A stretch of 64,000 bases of DNA from an uncultured Eubacteriales bacterium (GTDB lineage Bacteria; Bacillota; Clostridia; Peptostreptococcales; Anaerovoracaceae), in contig CADAEH010000004.1 in the NCBI GenBank assembly GCA_902786855.1, positions 1 to 64,000 on the forward strand, read 5' to 3'. The notes beneath the pieces were generated by a model. That model was not told the DNA's origin. It saw only the letters and a program-made list of their open reading frames with translations, and did no database searches. The translations under genes were made by a program, and so were the position numbers. This document shows, in pieces, positions 36,565-44,792 of this stretch; position 1 is the first letter of the stretch, and the number at the start of each line of letters is the position of its first letter.

Positions 36565-37332
36565 ATGACCAAGGACGAACTCACGATAGCAAAAATTGAA
36601 GACAGGGTAATTCAAAGCCGGGACGGTTACTATGTGACTGCGACCGGCTTTCTTGACTCACATGAACAGGCCATAGCCAGAAACGTTTCAATGCGGGCTG
36701 CGGGAGTCAGGACTCTTATGTACGGAGGATACGATGATGCTGAACGCAGAATGCTGGTATGTATACCGGTGGATCTGCCTGTCAGTAACGAGGAAGCGAC
36801 TGCCGGTTTATTGAGTGTACTTCGTGTCAGCGTGCAGGCAGGGTCAGGGTCACGCAGACTGAATCACAGAGACTATCTCGGATCTATACTCGGACTGGGT
36901 ATAGAGAGAAGGCTGATAGGAGATATTCTGGTCAGAGAGGACGGGGCAGATATTTTCATCGTACCGGATATCGCAGACTTCCTGCTGAGAGAGTACTGCC
37001 AGGCAGGCCGAACAGCAGTCAGAACTGAACTGGTGTCCGTTGACGAAGTGATCATACCGGAAATGCGCTTCGAGATCATCAGGGATACGGTGAATTCTGT
37101 GAGACTTGACAGTGTGATCTCGACAGCTTTCAGGCTATCGAGAGGAAATGCTGCAGAAGCGATCAGGAGAGGGCTTGTTTCTGTAGATCATGCCGAATGT
37201 CTTAAAAGCGATGCGAAAGTCGAAGAAGGTGCAGCACTGGTCCTCAAGGGAAAAGGCAAAGCTGTCCTGGAAGAGATCGGCAGAGAATCAAAGAAGAACC
37301 GTATCTGGATAAAGATAAAAAGATATATATAA
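36565..37332 (+). CDS. YlmH-type S4-domain RNA-binding protein
   Basis: 255 residues. The central motif HRDYLGSILGLGIERRLIGDI is the YlmH family signature, and an S4 RNA-binding domain occupies about 180-250 (VRLDSVISTAFRLSRGNAAE). The family acts in ribosome rescue or translation in Firmicutes. It is normally found in the ylm/division cluster, but here it stands between a DUF362 gene and a MATE gene. The Shine-Dalgarno sequence is weak and the start lies 14 bases after the previous stop, so translation coupling is likely. Confidence 0.88.
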   Translation: MTKDELTIAKIEDRVIQSRDGYYVTATGFLDSHEQAIARNVSMRAAGVRTLMYGGYDDAERRMLVCIPVDLPVSNEEATAGLLSVLRVSVQAGSGSRRLNHRDYLGSILGLGIERRLIGDILVREDGADIFIVPDIADFLLREYCQAGRTAVRTELVSVDEVIIPEMRFEIIRDTVNSVRLDSVISTAFRLSRGNAAEAIRRGLVSVDHAECLKSDAKVEEGAALVLKGKGKAVLEEIGRESKKNRIWIKIKRYI

Positions 37333-37346
37333 AAGCCGGGAGGCAC

Positions 37347-38714
37347 TCAATGCTTTTCTGACGGATCCAGTCTGCGCAGACGCAGGACGAAAAGTATGTT
37401 GAGCAAAGAGCCCTTAAGGAAACTTGAAATCGTCATTGCCCACCATACTCCTTTGATCCCGAGGAAAGGCATCAGAAGATAGCAGAGCGGTATCCTTGCT
37501 ACTGTAAGGGCAAGTCCTACCGCTGCGGGCAGCCTTGTCTGCCCTAAACCGTTGAACGCGCCGCCTGTCGCTAATTCATAGCTCATAAAAAGCTCGGAAA
37601 GGCCAACGATCCTGAGGTATACTGTCCCTCCTGCAATGATCTCAGGCTCGCTGATGAAGAGACTGAATATCGGTGTTGCTCCGAGTACCAGCAGTGCAGT
37701 GAACAGAAGACCGCAAACGGTCATCATTGCAGTACCTGTCTTAAAACCTTTTTTTACCCTGTCATAGTTTCCTGCACCGTAATTCTGAGATGTGAAAGCA
37801 CTCATGGAATATGAGAAGCCTTCAGCAGTCATCCACGTAACTGACTCTATCTGTCCGCCTATTCTCTGCACAGCTATCGCTGCGTCTCCGAATGCAACTA
37901 TTATCCTTGAAATAAGCATTGCTACAAACGCATAACCGATGTTGAACACAGCAGGGGGCACTCCGAGCCTGATCATATGCAGAAGCTCACTTCTGTCAGA
38001 TCTGTCTGTCAGCCTGAATCCTCTGAACAGATAATCATCATGAATGATAAACCGGATGAAGAGGAGGGTCACGATGCATTCTGAAAAAACAGTAGCGATG
38101 CCGGCACCGTTCACGCCGAGCGCAGGAAAAGGTCCTATACCGAAAATGATAAAAGGATCGAGAATTATATTGAGGACCATACCGGCGGCATTGTATTTAA
38201 AAGAAGTCTTGCTGTCACCTGTTGCTGTCAGAAGGCCCTGCATCACATAGTTGAAACCCATAACCACATTGGCTATGGAAACTATTGCAAGATAGGATTC
38301 CGCAGCAGCTGCTGTTGCCGGGTCATGGAGTCTGAAGAATGATATCAGCCCGTGTCTGAATACTATGCATATAAGTGAATATACAATCATCTCAAACAGC
38401 ATCAGGCGGACGGCTTCACCGGCACAGCGTCTTGCTTTTGTCAGGCTGCCTTCACCAATTGCCTGACCTGTCATAACCTGTCCGCCGATCTGAGGTATCA
38501 TGGCGATACCCTGACCGATCCACATAAAAGAACCTGCAGCTCCTACTGCAGTTACTGCCTGATTGCCAAGCCTGCCAACCCACATGGTATCGAACATACT
38601 GTAAGCCATCTGTATGAACTGTGAACCCATGATCGGCAGAGACAGCCAGAAAAGCGCCCCGGCTATCTTACCGCCGAGAAGATCTATTCTGTTTCCTGAA
38701 TCCTTTTGTTCCAC
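37347..38714 (-). CDS. MATE family efflux transporter
   Basis: A 455-residue integral membrane protein with about twelve helices in two homologous halves. Typical motifs are GSQFIQMAYSMFDTMWVGRLG near the N terminus and the matching TSQNYGAGNYDRVK in the second half. It exports cationic compounds by Na+ or H+ antiport; the substrate is not predictable. The start is GTG preceded by AAGAGG. It converges on the S4-protein gene with a 14-base gap and diverges from the EamA transporter gene. Confidence 0.93.
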   Translation of the reverse strand: MEQKDSGNRIDLLGGKIAGALFWLSLPIMGSQFIQMAYSMFDTMWVGRLGNQAVTAVGAAGSFMWIGQGIAMIPQIGGQVMTGQAIGEGSLTKARRCAGEAVRLMLFEMIVYSLICIVFRHGLISFFRLHDPATAAAAESYLAIVSIANVVMGFNYVMQGLLTATGDSKTSFKYNAAGMVLNIILDPFIIFGIGPFPALGVNGAGIATVFSECIVTLLFIRFIIHDDYLFRGFRLTDRSDRSELLHMIRLGVPPAVFNIGYAFVAMLISRIIVAFGDAAIAVQRIGGQIESVTWMTAEGFSYSMSAFTSQNYGAGNYDRVKKGFKTGTAMMTVCGLLFTALLVLGATPIFSLFISEPEIIAGGTVYLRIVGLSELFMSYELATGGAFNGLGQTRLPAAVGLALTVARIPLCYLLMPFLGIKGVWWAMTISSFLKGSLLNILFVLRLRRLDPSEKH

Positions 38715-38782
38715 TTCAACCTCTTTTTTCGACCAATGTCTATTCTACATCAGAGGAATGATCATAACAATGGCGTGCAATG

Positions 38783-38791
38783 TGGTACAAT
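38783..38791 (+). promoter_or_regulatory. extended -10 promoter (TGGTACAAT)
   Basis: A TGn-extended -10 box in the divergent gap, 55 bases before the EamA transporter start. A second -10-like TATACT lies near 38812. Confidence 0.55.
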
Positions 38792-38846
38792 ACTGTAGAT
38801 ACTTATTCCTTGTATACTATGTTGACTCTGAATCAGAGGACAGACC

Positions 38847-39752
38847 TTGAGTAATTTCAGCCCTGACAATAACAAAAGAGGAGCACTGCTGATCATCCTT
38901 GCAGGTGCCTGCTGGGGCAGTATCAGTCTTTACATCAACTATCTGAGCAATGCAGGACTCGGCACCATGCAGATATCCTTCCTGCGCCAGCTTTTTTCGG
39001 TAGCAGTCTTTTCGCTGGTCATACTGATGCGTGACAGATCAAAATTCAGGATCCGCCCGGGCGATCTCTGGCTTCTTATGCTTTGCGGTCTGATCAACGG
39101 TGTCCTGTTCAATTTCTTTTACTTTTATACTATCGTGAACAGCAGGGCTTCTATCGCAGTGGTACTGCTGTATACATCCCCGGTATTTGTCATGATCCTT
39201 GCAAGGATATTCTTCGGAGAGAAAATAACCGGTACTAAACTCATAGCACTTGTTCTGACAGTTATCGGCTGCGTGTTTGTTACAGGGGTGATCGGAGAAG
39301 GCTATACACCGCCTCCGATTGCGATCCTTACAGGAGTGCTGACAGGCCTTGCCTATGCCATGAACAACATACTGACAAGCATGGCAGTCAGAAAGAATGA
39401 TCCGCAAACAGTCACCTTATATACACTGCTGTTCAGTTTTATATTTCTGATCCCGTTCTGCGGAGGAAACAGTCTTGTGGAATTGTGCAGAGCAAATCCT
39501 TCAATACTGACAGTCGCATTTGTAATGTGCCTTATAACCGGAGTTCTTGCTCAGTTTGCATTCTCGGTCGGGCTGAAGCTGATCGAGAGCGGAAAGGCCG
39601 CGATCTATGGGGCTGCGGAGCCGGTGGTCGGTACCCTGATAGGGATACTGGTATTCCATGAAGAATCCGGATTCCTTAAGATCACAGGTATCATCATGGT
39701 CATCTCAGCTATCCTGCTGATAGGCGAAGGCAGTAAAAAAGATGGCGATTAA
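38847..39752 (+). CDS. EamA/DMT family transporter
   Basis: 301 residues with ten hydrophobic helices in two EamA repeats (about 10-140 and 160-295), a typical drug/metabolite transporter layout. The first repeat contains GACWGSISLYINYL and the second the matching GLAYAMNNILTS. The start is TTG, preceded by AGAGGA at a suitable distance; no ATG near the N terminus fits. The glgA promoter lies just behind the stop codon. The substrate cannot be predicted. Confidence 0.88.
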   Translation: MSNFSPDNNKRGALLIILAGACWGSISLYINYLSNAGLGTMQISFLRQLFSVAVFSLVILMRDRSKFRIRPGDLWLLMLCGLINGVLFNFFYFYTIVNSRASIAVVLLYTSPVFVMILARIFFGEKITGTKLIALVLTVIGCVFVTGVIGEGYTPPPIAILTGVLTGLAYAMNNILTSMAVRKNDPQTVTLYTLLFSFIFLIPFCGGNSLVELCRANPSILTVAFVMCLITGVLAQFAFSVGLKLIESGKAAIYGAAEPVVGTLIGILVFHEESGFLKITGIIMVISAILLIGEGSKKDGD

Positions 39753-39754
39753 AA

Positions 39755-39763
39755 TGGTATAAT
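39755..39763 (+). promoter_or_regulatory. extended -10 promoter of glgA (TGGTATAAT)
   Basis: TGG plus TATAAT three bases after the preceding stop codon and about 95 bases before the glgA start. Confidence 0.68.
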
Positions 39764-39857
39764 GTATTGACTTTTGATGGTTTTGGAGTATGATGCACAG
39801 GAAAGTAAAGAAAAGCGAAAACAATTCCCGATAATAAATAGAATTCAGGAGAGAATA

Positions 39858-41330
39858 ATGGATATAAACACAGAAACAAGAAGAAGTGTAGCTTTTATAG
39901 GTTCGGAATGCTATCCGTTCGTAAAGACGGGAGGCCTTGGCGATGTAATGTACGCACTGCCTAAGGCACTGGCAGATCTGAACTGTGATGTCAAGGTCAT
40001 CCTCCCTAGATACCACTGCATACCATGGAAGTATCAGGAAAAGATGGTCTATCGCGGTTCGTTCAATATGGATCTGTGCGCAGATGGCACATCTTATTAT
40101 GTAGGAATCATGGAATATGTCTGGGACGGTGTCGTATATGATTTCATCGATAATGATGATTTCTTCACTAACGGCAATCCATACACCAATCTGGTAGATG
40201 ATATCCCTAAGTACTGCTACTTCTCAAAAGCAGCTCTGGCTGCTCTTAACTACATGAACTGGATCCCGGATGTGATACACTGCCACGACTGGCAGGCAAG
40301 CCTTGTTCCGGTACTGCTGCGTACTCAGTTCGCAGACACTCCGATCAAGGATGCCAAGACCATCATGACTATCCACAATCTCCGTTTCCAGGGTGTATAC
40401 AACATCCCGACCATCCGCTACTGGACCAACCTTCCAGAGGATGTATTCAATATTGATGTATTCAAGACAGGCTACGAAGACGCCAATATTCTCAAGGCCG
40501 GCCTGGCATATGCTGATATTATCACTACAGTAAGTGATACATATGCCGGTGAGATCCAGACACCGTTCTATGGTGAGCATCTTGATGCTCATATGCGTCA
40601 TCACGCAGGAAAACTCCGCGGCATAGTGAACGGTATCGATGTCGTACAGTGGGATCCTAAGACCGATCCGAAACTGGCAGCAAATTATGACATCTCAGAA
40701 GTACTTCCGCAGAAGAAGCTTAATAAAAAGGCACTGCAGGAAGAACTTGGTCTTGAGGTGGATGATGGCAAATTCATTATCGGACTGATCTCTCGTCTGA
40801 CAGATCAGAAGGGACTTGATCTTGTCGATGCTGTTCTCCCTGGTCTGATCGACGGAAATACACAGATCGTAGTACTCGGAACCGGCGATGCAAAGTATGA
40901 AGATGCCTTCAGGTATTATGAAAACGAGTATAAGGGCACTGTATGCTCATGCATTATGTATGATGAGGGCAGAGCTCACAGGATCTATGCCGGTGCGGAT
41001 GCACTTCTGGTACCTTCACTGTTTGAGCCATGCGGCCTGACACAGCTTATAGCAATGAGATACGGAACAGTTCCTATCGTAAGAGAAACCGGCGGTCTGT
41101 ATGATACAGTCGAGCCATTCAATCAGTTCACACTGCAGGGCAACGGTTTTACTTTCGACCGCTATGAAGCTGACCTGCTCTATGATGCGATCAACCGCGC
41201 CAAGACAGTCTTCTTCACTGACCGCTGGCACTGGGATGAGATGGTCCAGAGAGATATGGCTAAGGACGTATCATGGGAAGCTTCCGCCAGACAATACAGA
41301 GAGCTGTATATGGAGCTGAAGCCACAATAA
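39858..41330 (+). CDS. glgA: glycogen synthase (ADP-glucose, GT5)
   Basis: 490 residues. The N-terminal KTGGLGDVMYALPKAL motif binds ADP-glucose, and the C-terminal SLFEPCGLTQLIAMRYGT carries the catalytic glutamate loop. The enzyme extends alpha-1,4-glucan chains. No glgB, glgC, glgD or glgP gene is adjacent, so the gene stands alone between a transporter gene and the feo operon. The start follows AGGAGA at 39847; the 28-codon upstream extension overlaps the promoter region. A strong terminator ends the gene. Confidence 0.95.
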   Translation: MDINTETRRSVAFIGSECYPFVKTGGLGDVMYALPKALADLNCDVKVILPRYHCIPWKYQEKMVYRGSFNMDLCADGTSYYVGIMEYVWDGVVYDFIDNDDFFTNGNPYTNLVDDIPKYCYFSKAALAALNYMNWIPDVIHCHDWQASLVPVLLRTQFADTPIKDAKTIMTIHNLRFQGVYNIPTIRYWTNLPEDVFNIDVFKTGYEDANILKAGLAYADIITTVSDTYAGEIQTPFYGEHLDAHMRHHAGKLRGIVNGIDVVQWDPKTDPKLAANYDISEVLPQKKLNKKALQEELGLEVDDGKFIIGLISRLTDQKGLDLVDAVLPGLIDGNTQIVVLGTGDAKYEDAFRYYENEYKGTVCSCIMYDEGRAHRIYAGADALLVPSLFEPCGLTQLIAMRYGTVPIVRETGGLYDTVEPFNQFTLQGNGFTFDRYEADLLYDAINRAKTVFFTDRWHWDEMVQRDMAKDVSWEASARQYRELYMELKPQ

Positions 41331-41354
41331 AAGGTTATATATGATCAGAAAAAA

Positions 41355-41374
41355 ACGGCATTTGCCGTTTTTTT
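41355..41374 (+). terminator. intrinsic terminator behind glgA
   Basis: ACGGC-ATTT-GCCGT hairpin preceded by an A run and followed by TTTTTTT; it probably works in both directions. Confidence 0.85.
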
Positions 41375-41451
41375 ATTGTCTGCAGCAGTGAACAGTGAGA
41401 TCCGATAAGGTCCGTACAATAGAAAATCCTATAAATATAGTCGGAATTGAC

Positions 41452-41480
41452 TTGACAAACAAATGCAAGTTAGTTATAAC
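41452..41480 (+). promoter_or_regulatory. feoA promoter
   Basis: Consensus TTGACA (41452-41457), a 17-base spacer and TATAAC (41475-41480). The -10 lies wholly inside the operator palindrome. Confidence 0.85.
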
Positions 41481-41504
41481 TAACGATAGTTAAAGATATC
41501 TAAC
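41469..41504. promoter_or_regulatory. metal-regulator operator of the feo operon (two boxes)
   Basis: GTTAGTTATAACTAAC (41469-41484) is a perfect 16-base palindrome resembling DtxR/IdeR-type iron boxes (consensus half TTAGGTTAG). A degenerate second copy, TAGTTAAAGATATCTAAC, occupies 41487-41504. The position over the -10 predicts iron-dependent repression. Half sites match those of the operator at 13059. Confidence 0.72.
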
Positions 41505-41522
41505 AATATAGGAGGAAGCAAA

Positions 41523-41816
41523 ATGGAACTTGCTTATAAGCTTAGTAACAGTGCTGCAGGAAAAGCTGTGGAGAAAGAATCAGCCGGAACTGCAAATGAA
41601 AAAAAGACGCTTATGAACGCCGAGCCGGGACAGACATACATCATCAAAGAGCTCAATACTGACGATGATGAGATGAATTCGTTTCTGTTCAGACTGGGCT
41701 GCTATCAGGGAGAGCCGATAACACTGATATCAAAAAAGAAAAACAGCTGTATCGTCGTCATAAAAGACGGAAGGTACAACCTCGACAAGATGCTGTCCGA
41801 GGCAATCATAATTTAA
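41523..41816 (+). CDS. feoA: ferrous iron transport protein A (FeoA)
   Basis: 97 residues. The C-terminal 65 form the SH3-like FeoA domain (GQTYIIKELN, FLFRLGCYQGEPITLI), which assists the FeoB GTPase. The N-terminal 30 residues are an extra, poorly conserved stretch. The start follows AGGAGG. It is 39 bases upstream of feoB and under the palindromic operator. Confidence 0.92.
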   Translation: MELAYKLSNSAAGKAVEKESAGTANEKKTLMNAEPGQTYIIKELNTDDDEMNSFLFRLGCYQGEPITLISKKKNSCIVVIKDGRYNLDKMLSEAIII

Positions 41817-41855
41817 GGTATTAAATCAAGGATTATATATAAGGAGGAGTTTCAG

Positions 41856-43871
41856 ATGAGAATCGCTTTTGCCGGAAATCCTAACAGCGGCAAGACAACT
41901 ATGTACAATGCCCTGACGGGCAGAAATGAAAAGATAGGAAACTGGGGTGGTGTTACCGTAGGAAGTAAAGAGTATCAGCTCAAAAAAGAGTTCTCCGGCG
42001 GTCAGGAGGTTATTGCCGTAGACCTGCCGGGTGCTTATTCGATGTCACCGTTTACCCCTGAAGAGGGTATAACCAGCGAATATGTACGTACCGCCAATCC
42101 TGACGCTATCGTTAATATCGTAGATGCTACTAACCTGAGCAGATCGCTGTTTTTCACCACACAGCTTCTTGAACTCGGGATACCTGTCGTAGTAGCACTC
42201 AACAAGACAGATATCAACGAGAAAGAGGGCACTAAAATCGATGCAGCTAAGCTTTCTGCTAAGCTCAACTGCCCGGTATATGAGACTGTATCAACAGAGA
42301 ATAAGGGGCTCAGCGAGATGATCGCCAAGGCGATCTCACTTGCAGGGACAGTGCAGAAGGCTCCTTATATGCAGGCGGATATCAACCTTCATGATAAGAA
42401 TGCGGTAGATGCGGAAGACCGCAAGCGTTACAGTTTCGTCAACGGTATTGTAGCAGATGTAGAAACAAGAAAGACCCTGTCAACAGAGACAACTTCATCA
42501 GATAAGGCAGATGCAGTGCTTACTAATCCGATCGCGGGTATTCTGATATTCGCTGTTGTCATGTGGGGAGTTTTCTGGGTATCTCAGGCATGGCTCGGAC
42601 CTCTTGTAGCAGACTGGCTTGTAGGATGGATCGAGACATTCCAGGGATGGGTAGCAGGTCAGCTCGAGAACAGTCCTGCTATTCTGTCAGCGCTTCTTGC
42701 TGATGGTATCGTTGGCGGTGTGGGAGCTGTTGTCGGTTTCCTGCCTCTCGTAATGGTAATGTACTTCCTGATCGCTCTGCTTGAGGACTGCGGCTATATG
42801 GCTCGTGTCAGTGCTGTCATGGACCCTATCTTCAAGAGAGTAGGACTTTCAGGCAAGTCAGTTATCCCTGTAGTTATCGGAACAGGCTGTGGTATCCCTG
42901 CCATTATGGCATGCCGTACCATCCGTGACGAGAGAGAAAGAAGAGCAACATCTATGCTCACGACTTTCATTCCTTGCGGAGCCAAGATACCTGTTATCGC
43001 ACTTTTCGCCGGTGCATTCTTCAACGGAGCAGGCTGGGTAAGCACTCTGTCATATTTCTTCGGACTGGTGCTGATCTTCCTCGGCGCATTGCTGATCAAA
43101 GGCATCACAGGCTATAAATACAGAAAGTCATTTTTCATCATGGAGCTTCCTAAGTGGAAAGCGCCAAGCCTCAAGTTCGCATTCAAATCCATGATGGAGA
43201 GAGCTAAAGCATATATCATCAAGGCAGCAACGATCATCCTCATCTGCAACACTGTAGTACAGATCATGCAGACATTCGACTGGCATTTCCAGGTCGTTGA
43301 GGAAGGTGCTGAAAACACATCGATCCTTGCTTCTATAGCTACACCGTTCGCTATCCTGCTCATACCTCTGGGATTCGGAGTATGGCAGCTCGCAGCCGCT
43401 GCGATCACAGGCTTCATCGCAAAGGAGAACGTAGTAGGTACACTCGCTGTTGTATATGCACTTACATCATTCATCGATGTTGATGAACTTGAGATGACAG
43501 GCGGAGCTAATACTGTCGCAATGACAATGGGACTCACATCCGTAACCGCTCTTGCATATCTCTTCTTCAACCTATATACACCTCCATGCTTTGCAGCTAT
43601 CGGAGCTATGAATTCAGAGATGAAGAGCAGAGGCTGGCTCTGGGGCGCTATTGGACTTCAGCTCGGAACAGGATACACAGTAGCATTCCTGATCAACCAG
43701 TTCGGAACTCTCTTTACTGAGGGACACTTTGCAGCAGGTTTCGTGCCTGGTCTTATCGCAGAGATCTGCATGGTAGCAGCATTGGTCCTGATCGCCAGAA
43801 AGGTGAGAGCTCATTTCGATGAAAAGTATGAGCTTCACAAGGGGGCAGGAACTGCAAACGCAACAGTATAA
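41856..43871 (+). CDS. feoB: ferrous iron transport protein B (FeoB)
   Basis: 671 residues. The N-terminal G domain has GNPNSGKTT (G1), DLPG (G3) and NKTD (G4), followed by a helical domain and a membrane part with two Gate repeats, including the GTGCGIPAI motif and LFNLYTPPCFA-like region. Fe2+ is the expected substrate. It is somewhat shorter than the long E. coli form, as is normal in Clostridia. The start follows AAGGAGG. Confidence 0.95.
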   Translation: MRIAFAGNPNSGKTTMYNALTGRNEKIGNWGGVTVGSKEYQLKKEFSGGQEVIAVDLPGAYSMSPFTPEEGITSEYVRTANPDAIVNIVDATNLSRSLFFTTQLLELGIPVVVALNKTDINEKEGTKIDAAKLSAKLNCPVYETVSTENKGLSEMIAKAISLAGTVQKAPYMQADINLHDKNAVDAEDRKRYSFVNGIVADVETRKTLSTETTSSDKADAVLTNPIAGILIFAVVMWGVFWVSQAWLGPLVADWLVGWIETFQGWVAGQLENSPAILSALLADGIVGGVGAVVGFLPLVMVMYFLIALLEDCGYMARVSAVMDPIFKRVGLSGKSVIPVVIGTGCGIPAIMACRTIRDERERRATSMLTTFIPCGAKIPVIALFAGAFFNGAGWVSTLSYFFGLVLIFLGALLIKGITGYKYRKSFFIMELPKWKAPSLKFAFKSMMERAKAYIIKAATIILICNTVVQIMQTFDWHFQVVEEGAENTSILASIATPFAILLIPLGFGVWQLAAAAITGFIAKENVVGTLAVVYALTSFIDVDELEMTGGANTVAMTMGLTSVTALAYLFFNLYTPPCFAAIGAMNSEMKSRGWLWGAIGLQLGTGYTVAFLINQFGTLFTEGHFAAGFVPGLIAEICMVAALVLIARKVRAHFDEKYELHKGAGTANATV

Positions 43872-43898
43872 TAACCTGTATTGATGATATCTTAACAG

Positions 43899-43935
43899 GC
43901 ATAGTGCGTGGTGTTGTATACACCGCGCATTATGC
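43899..43935. repeat. 16-bp inverted repeat between feoB and the FeoB-associated gene
   Basis: The arms 43899-43914 and 43920-43935 pair fully apart from two G-T wobbles, around a five-base loop. No T tract follows, so it is more likely an mRNA processing or stabilising element than a terminator. Confidence 0.7.
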
Positions 43936-43962
43936 TATTATGAAAGAAAAAGGAGAAAAACA

Positions 43963-44115
43963 ATGAACACAGCCACATTAATAGCAGTAATATTGATAGC
44001 TGTGATACTGTTTCTGGCAGTAAGATACATAATCAAAGAAAAGAAAAAGGGCAATGCCTGCATAGGCTGCCCTTATGCGGATTCATGTCCAAAACACCGG
44101 CATGATTGTAAGTGA
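43963..44115 (+). CDS. FeoB-associated Cys-rich membrane protein
   Basis: A 50-residue protein with one N-terminal membrane helix (TLIAVILIAVILFLAVRYI), a basic stretch EKKKG, then the cysteine motif ACIGCPYADSC followed by a His/Cys end (HRHDCK). This matches the small FeoB-associated family found behind feoB in Firmicutes, which may handle iron at the membrane. The start follows AGGAGA. It is separated from feoB by 91 bases holding a long hairpin, and its end nearly touches the convergent ECF gene. Confidence 0.9.
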   Translation: MNTATLIAVILIAVILFLAVRYIIKEKKKGNACIGCPYADSCPKHRHDCK

Positions 44116-44117
44116 CA

Positions 44118-44666
44118 TCAATTCTTTACTGTATGACCTGCCAGCAATGGGTAAACGACTGATGTTACGGCGATACCCACAGCAAACTGACCTATGTTCC
44201 ATGGCAGAGATATGGCCGCAAGAGCCCAGCTGCCATACATAATGCGCTCAGCTATAAGATAACCTGCACACATTACGAGACCTCCGGCTGTCATAGCTGA
44301 GGCAACTTTTATATTAATACCCATCTTTGAAGATGTTACCGCATGCTTAGGAGCAGATTCTATTCTCCTGATGACAGTTGCAGTGACATATGCCATCAGA
44401 AATTTTATTGCAAGTGTCCAGGGAGCCCAAAAGGCAAACCCTCCCAGAATATCTCCCATCGCGGAACCCAGTGCAGAAGCAGCAGCGCCATTTCTGCGCC
44501 CGAGCAGCAGAACAGCGAGATAGATCATGGCATCACCCAGATGCACATATCCCTGGGTCATTGGGACAGGGATCCTGAACATAATAGTTCCCAGCAGGAT
44601 AAGACATATCATAAGAGATGTCAGAACGAGCTGAGACAGATCATTTCCTTTTGCTTCGGATCTCAT
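44118..44666 (-). CDS. ECF transporter S component (substrate unknown, vitamin B6 possible)
   Basis: 182 residues with about five or six membrane helices. The GDAMIYLAVLLLGRRNG segment and GSAMGDILGG resemble substrate-binding S components of energy-coupling factor vitamin transporters. No EcfA/EcfT genes are near, so it would share a common energising module (group II type). The start is the ATG after AGGAGG; the longer frame starts inside that site. It is divergent from a GntR/MocR-type regulator, a group that often controls pyridoxine uptake and synthesis. On that basis B6 is a reasonable guess, but the sequence alone does not prove it. Confidence 0.82.
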   Translation of the reverse strand: MRSEAKGNDLSQLVLTSLMICLILLGTIMFRIPVPMTQGYVHLGDAMIYLAVLLLGRRNGAAASALGSAMGDILGGFAFWAPWTLAIKFLMAYVTATVIRRIESAPKHAVTSSKMGINIKVASAMTAGGLVMCAGYLIAERIMYGSWALAAISLPWNIGQFAVGIAVTSVVYPLLAGHTVKN

Positions 44667-44792
44667 ATGAACCTCCTGAATCATTGACCTTATATTTTAT
44701 ATGACATATAATAAACGCGAACTGTAGTATAAAAAATATACATTTTGCAGATTTTTTAATATAACAATTTATGAAATAGCAGGGTATAGAAG

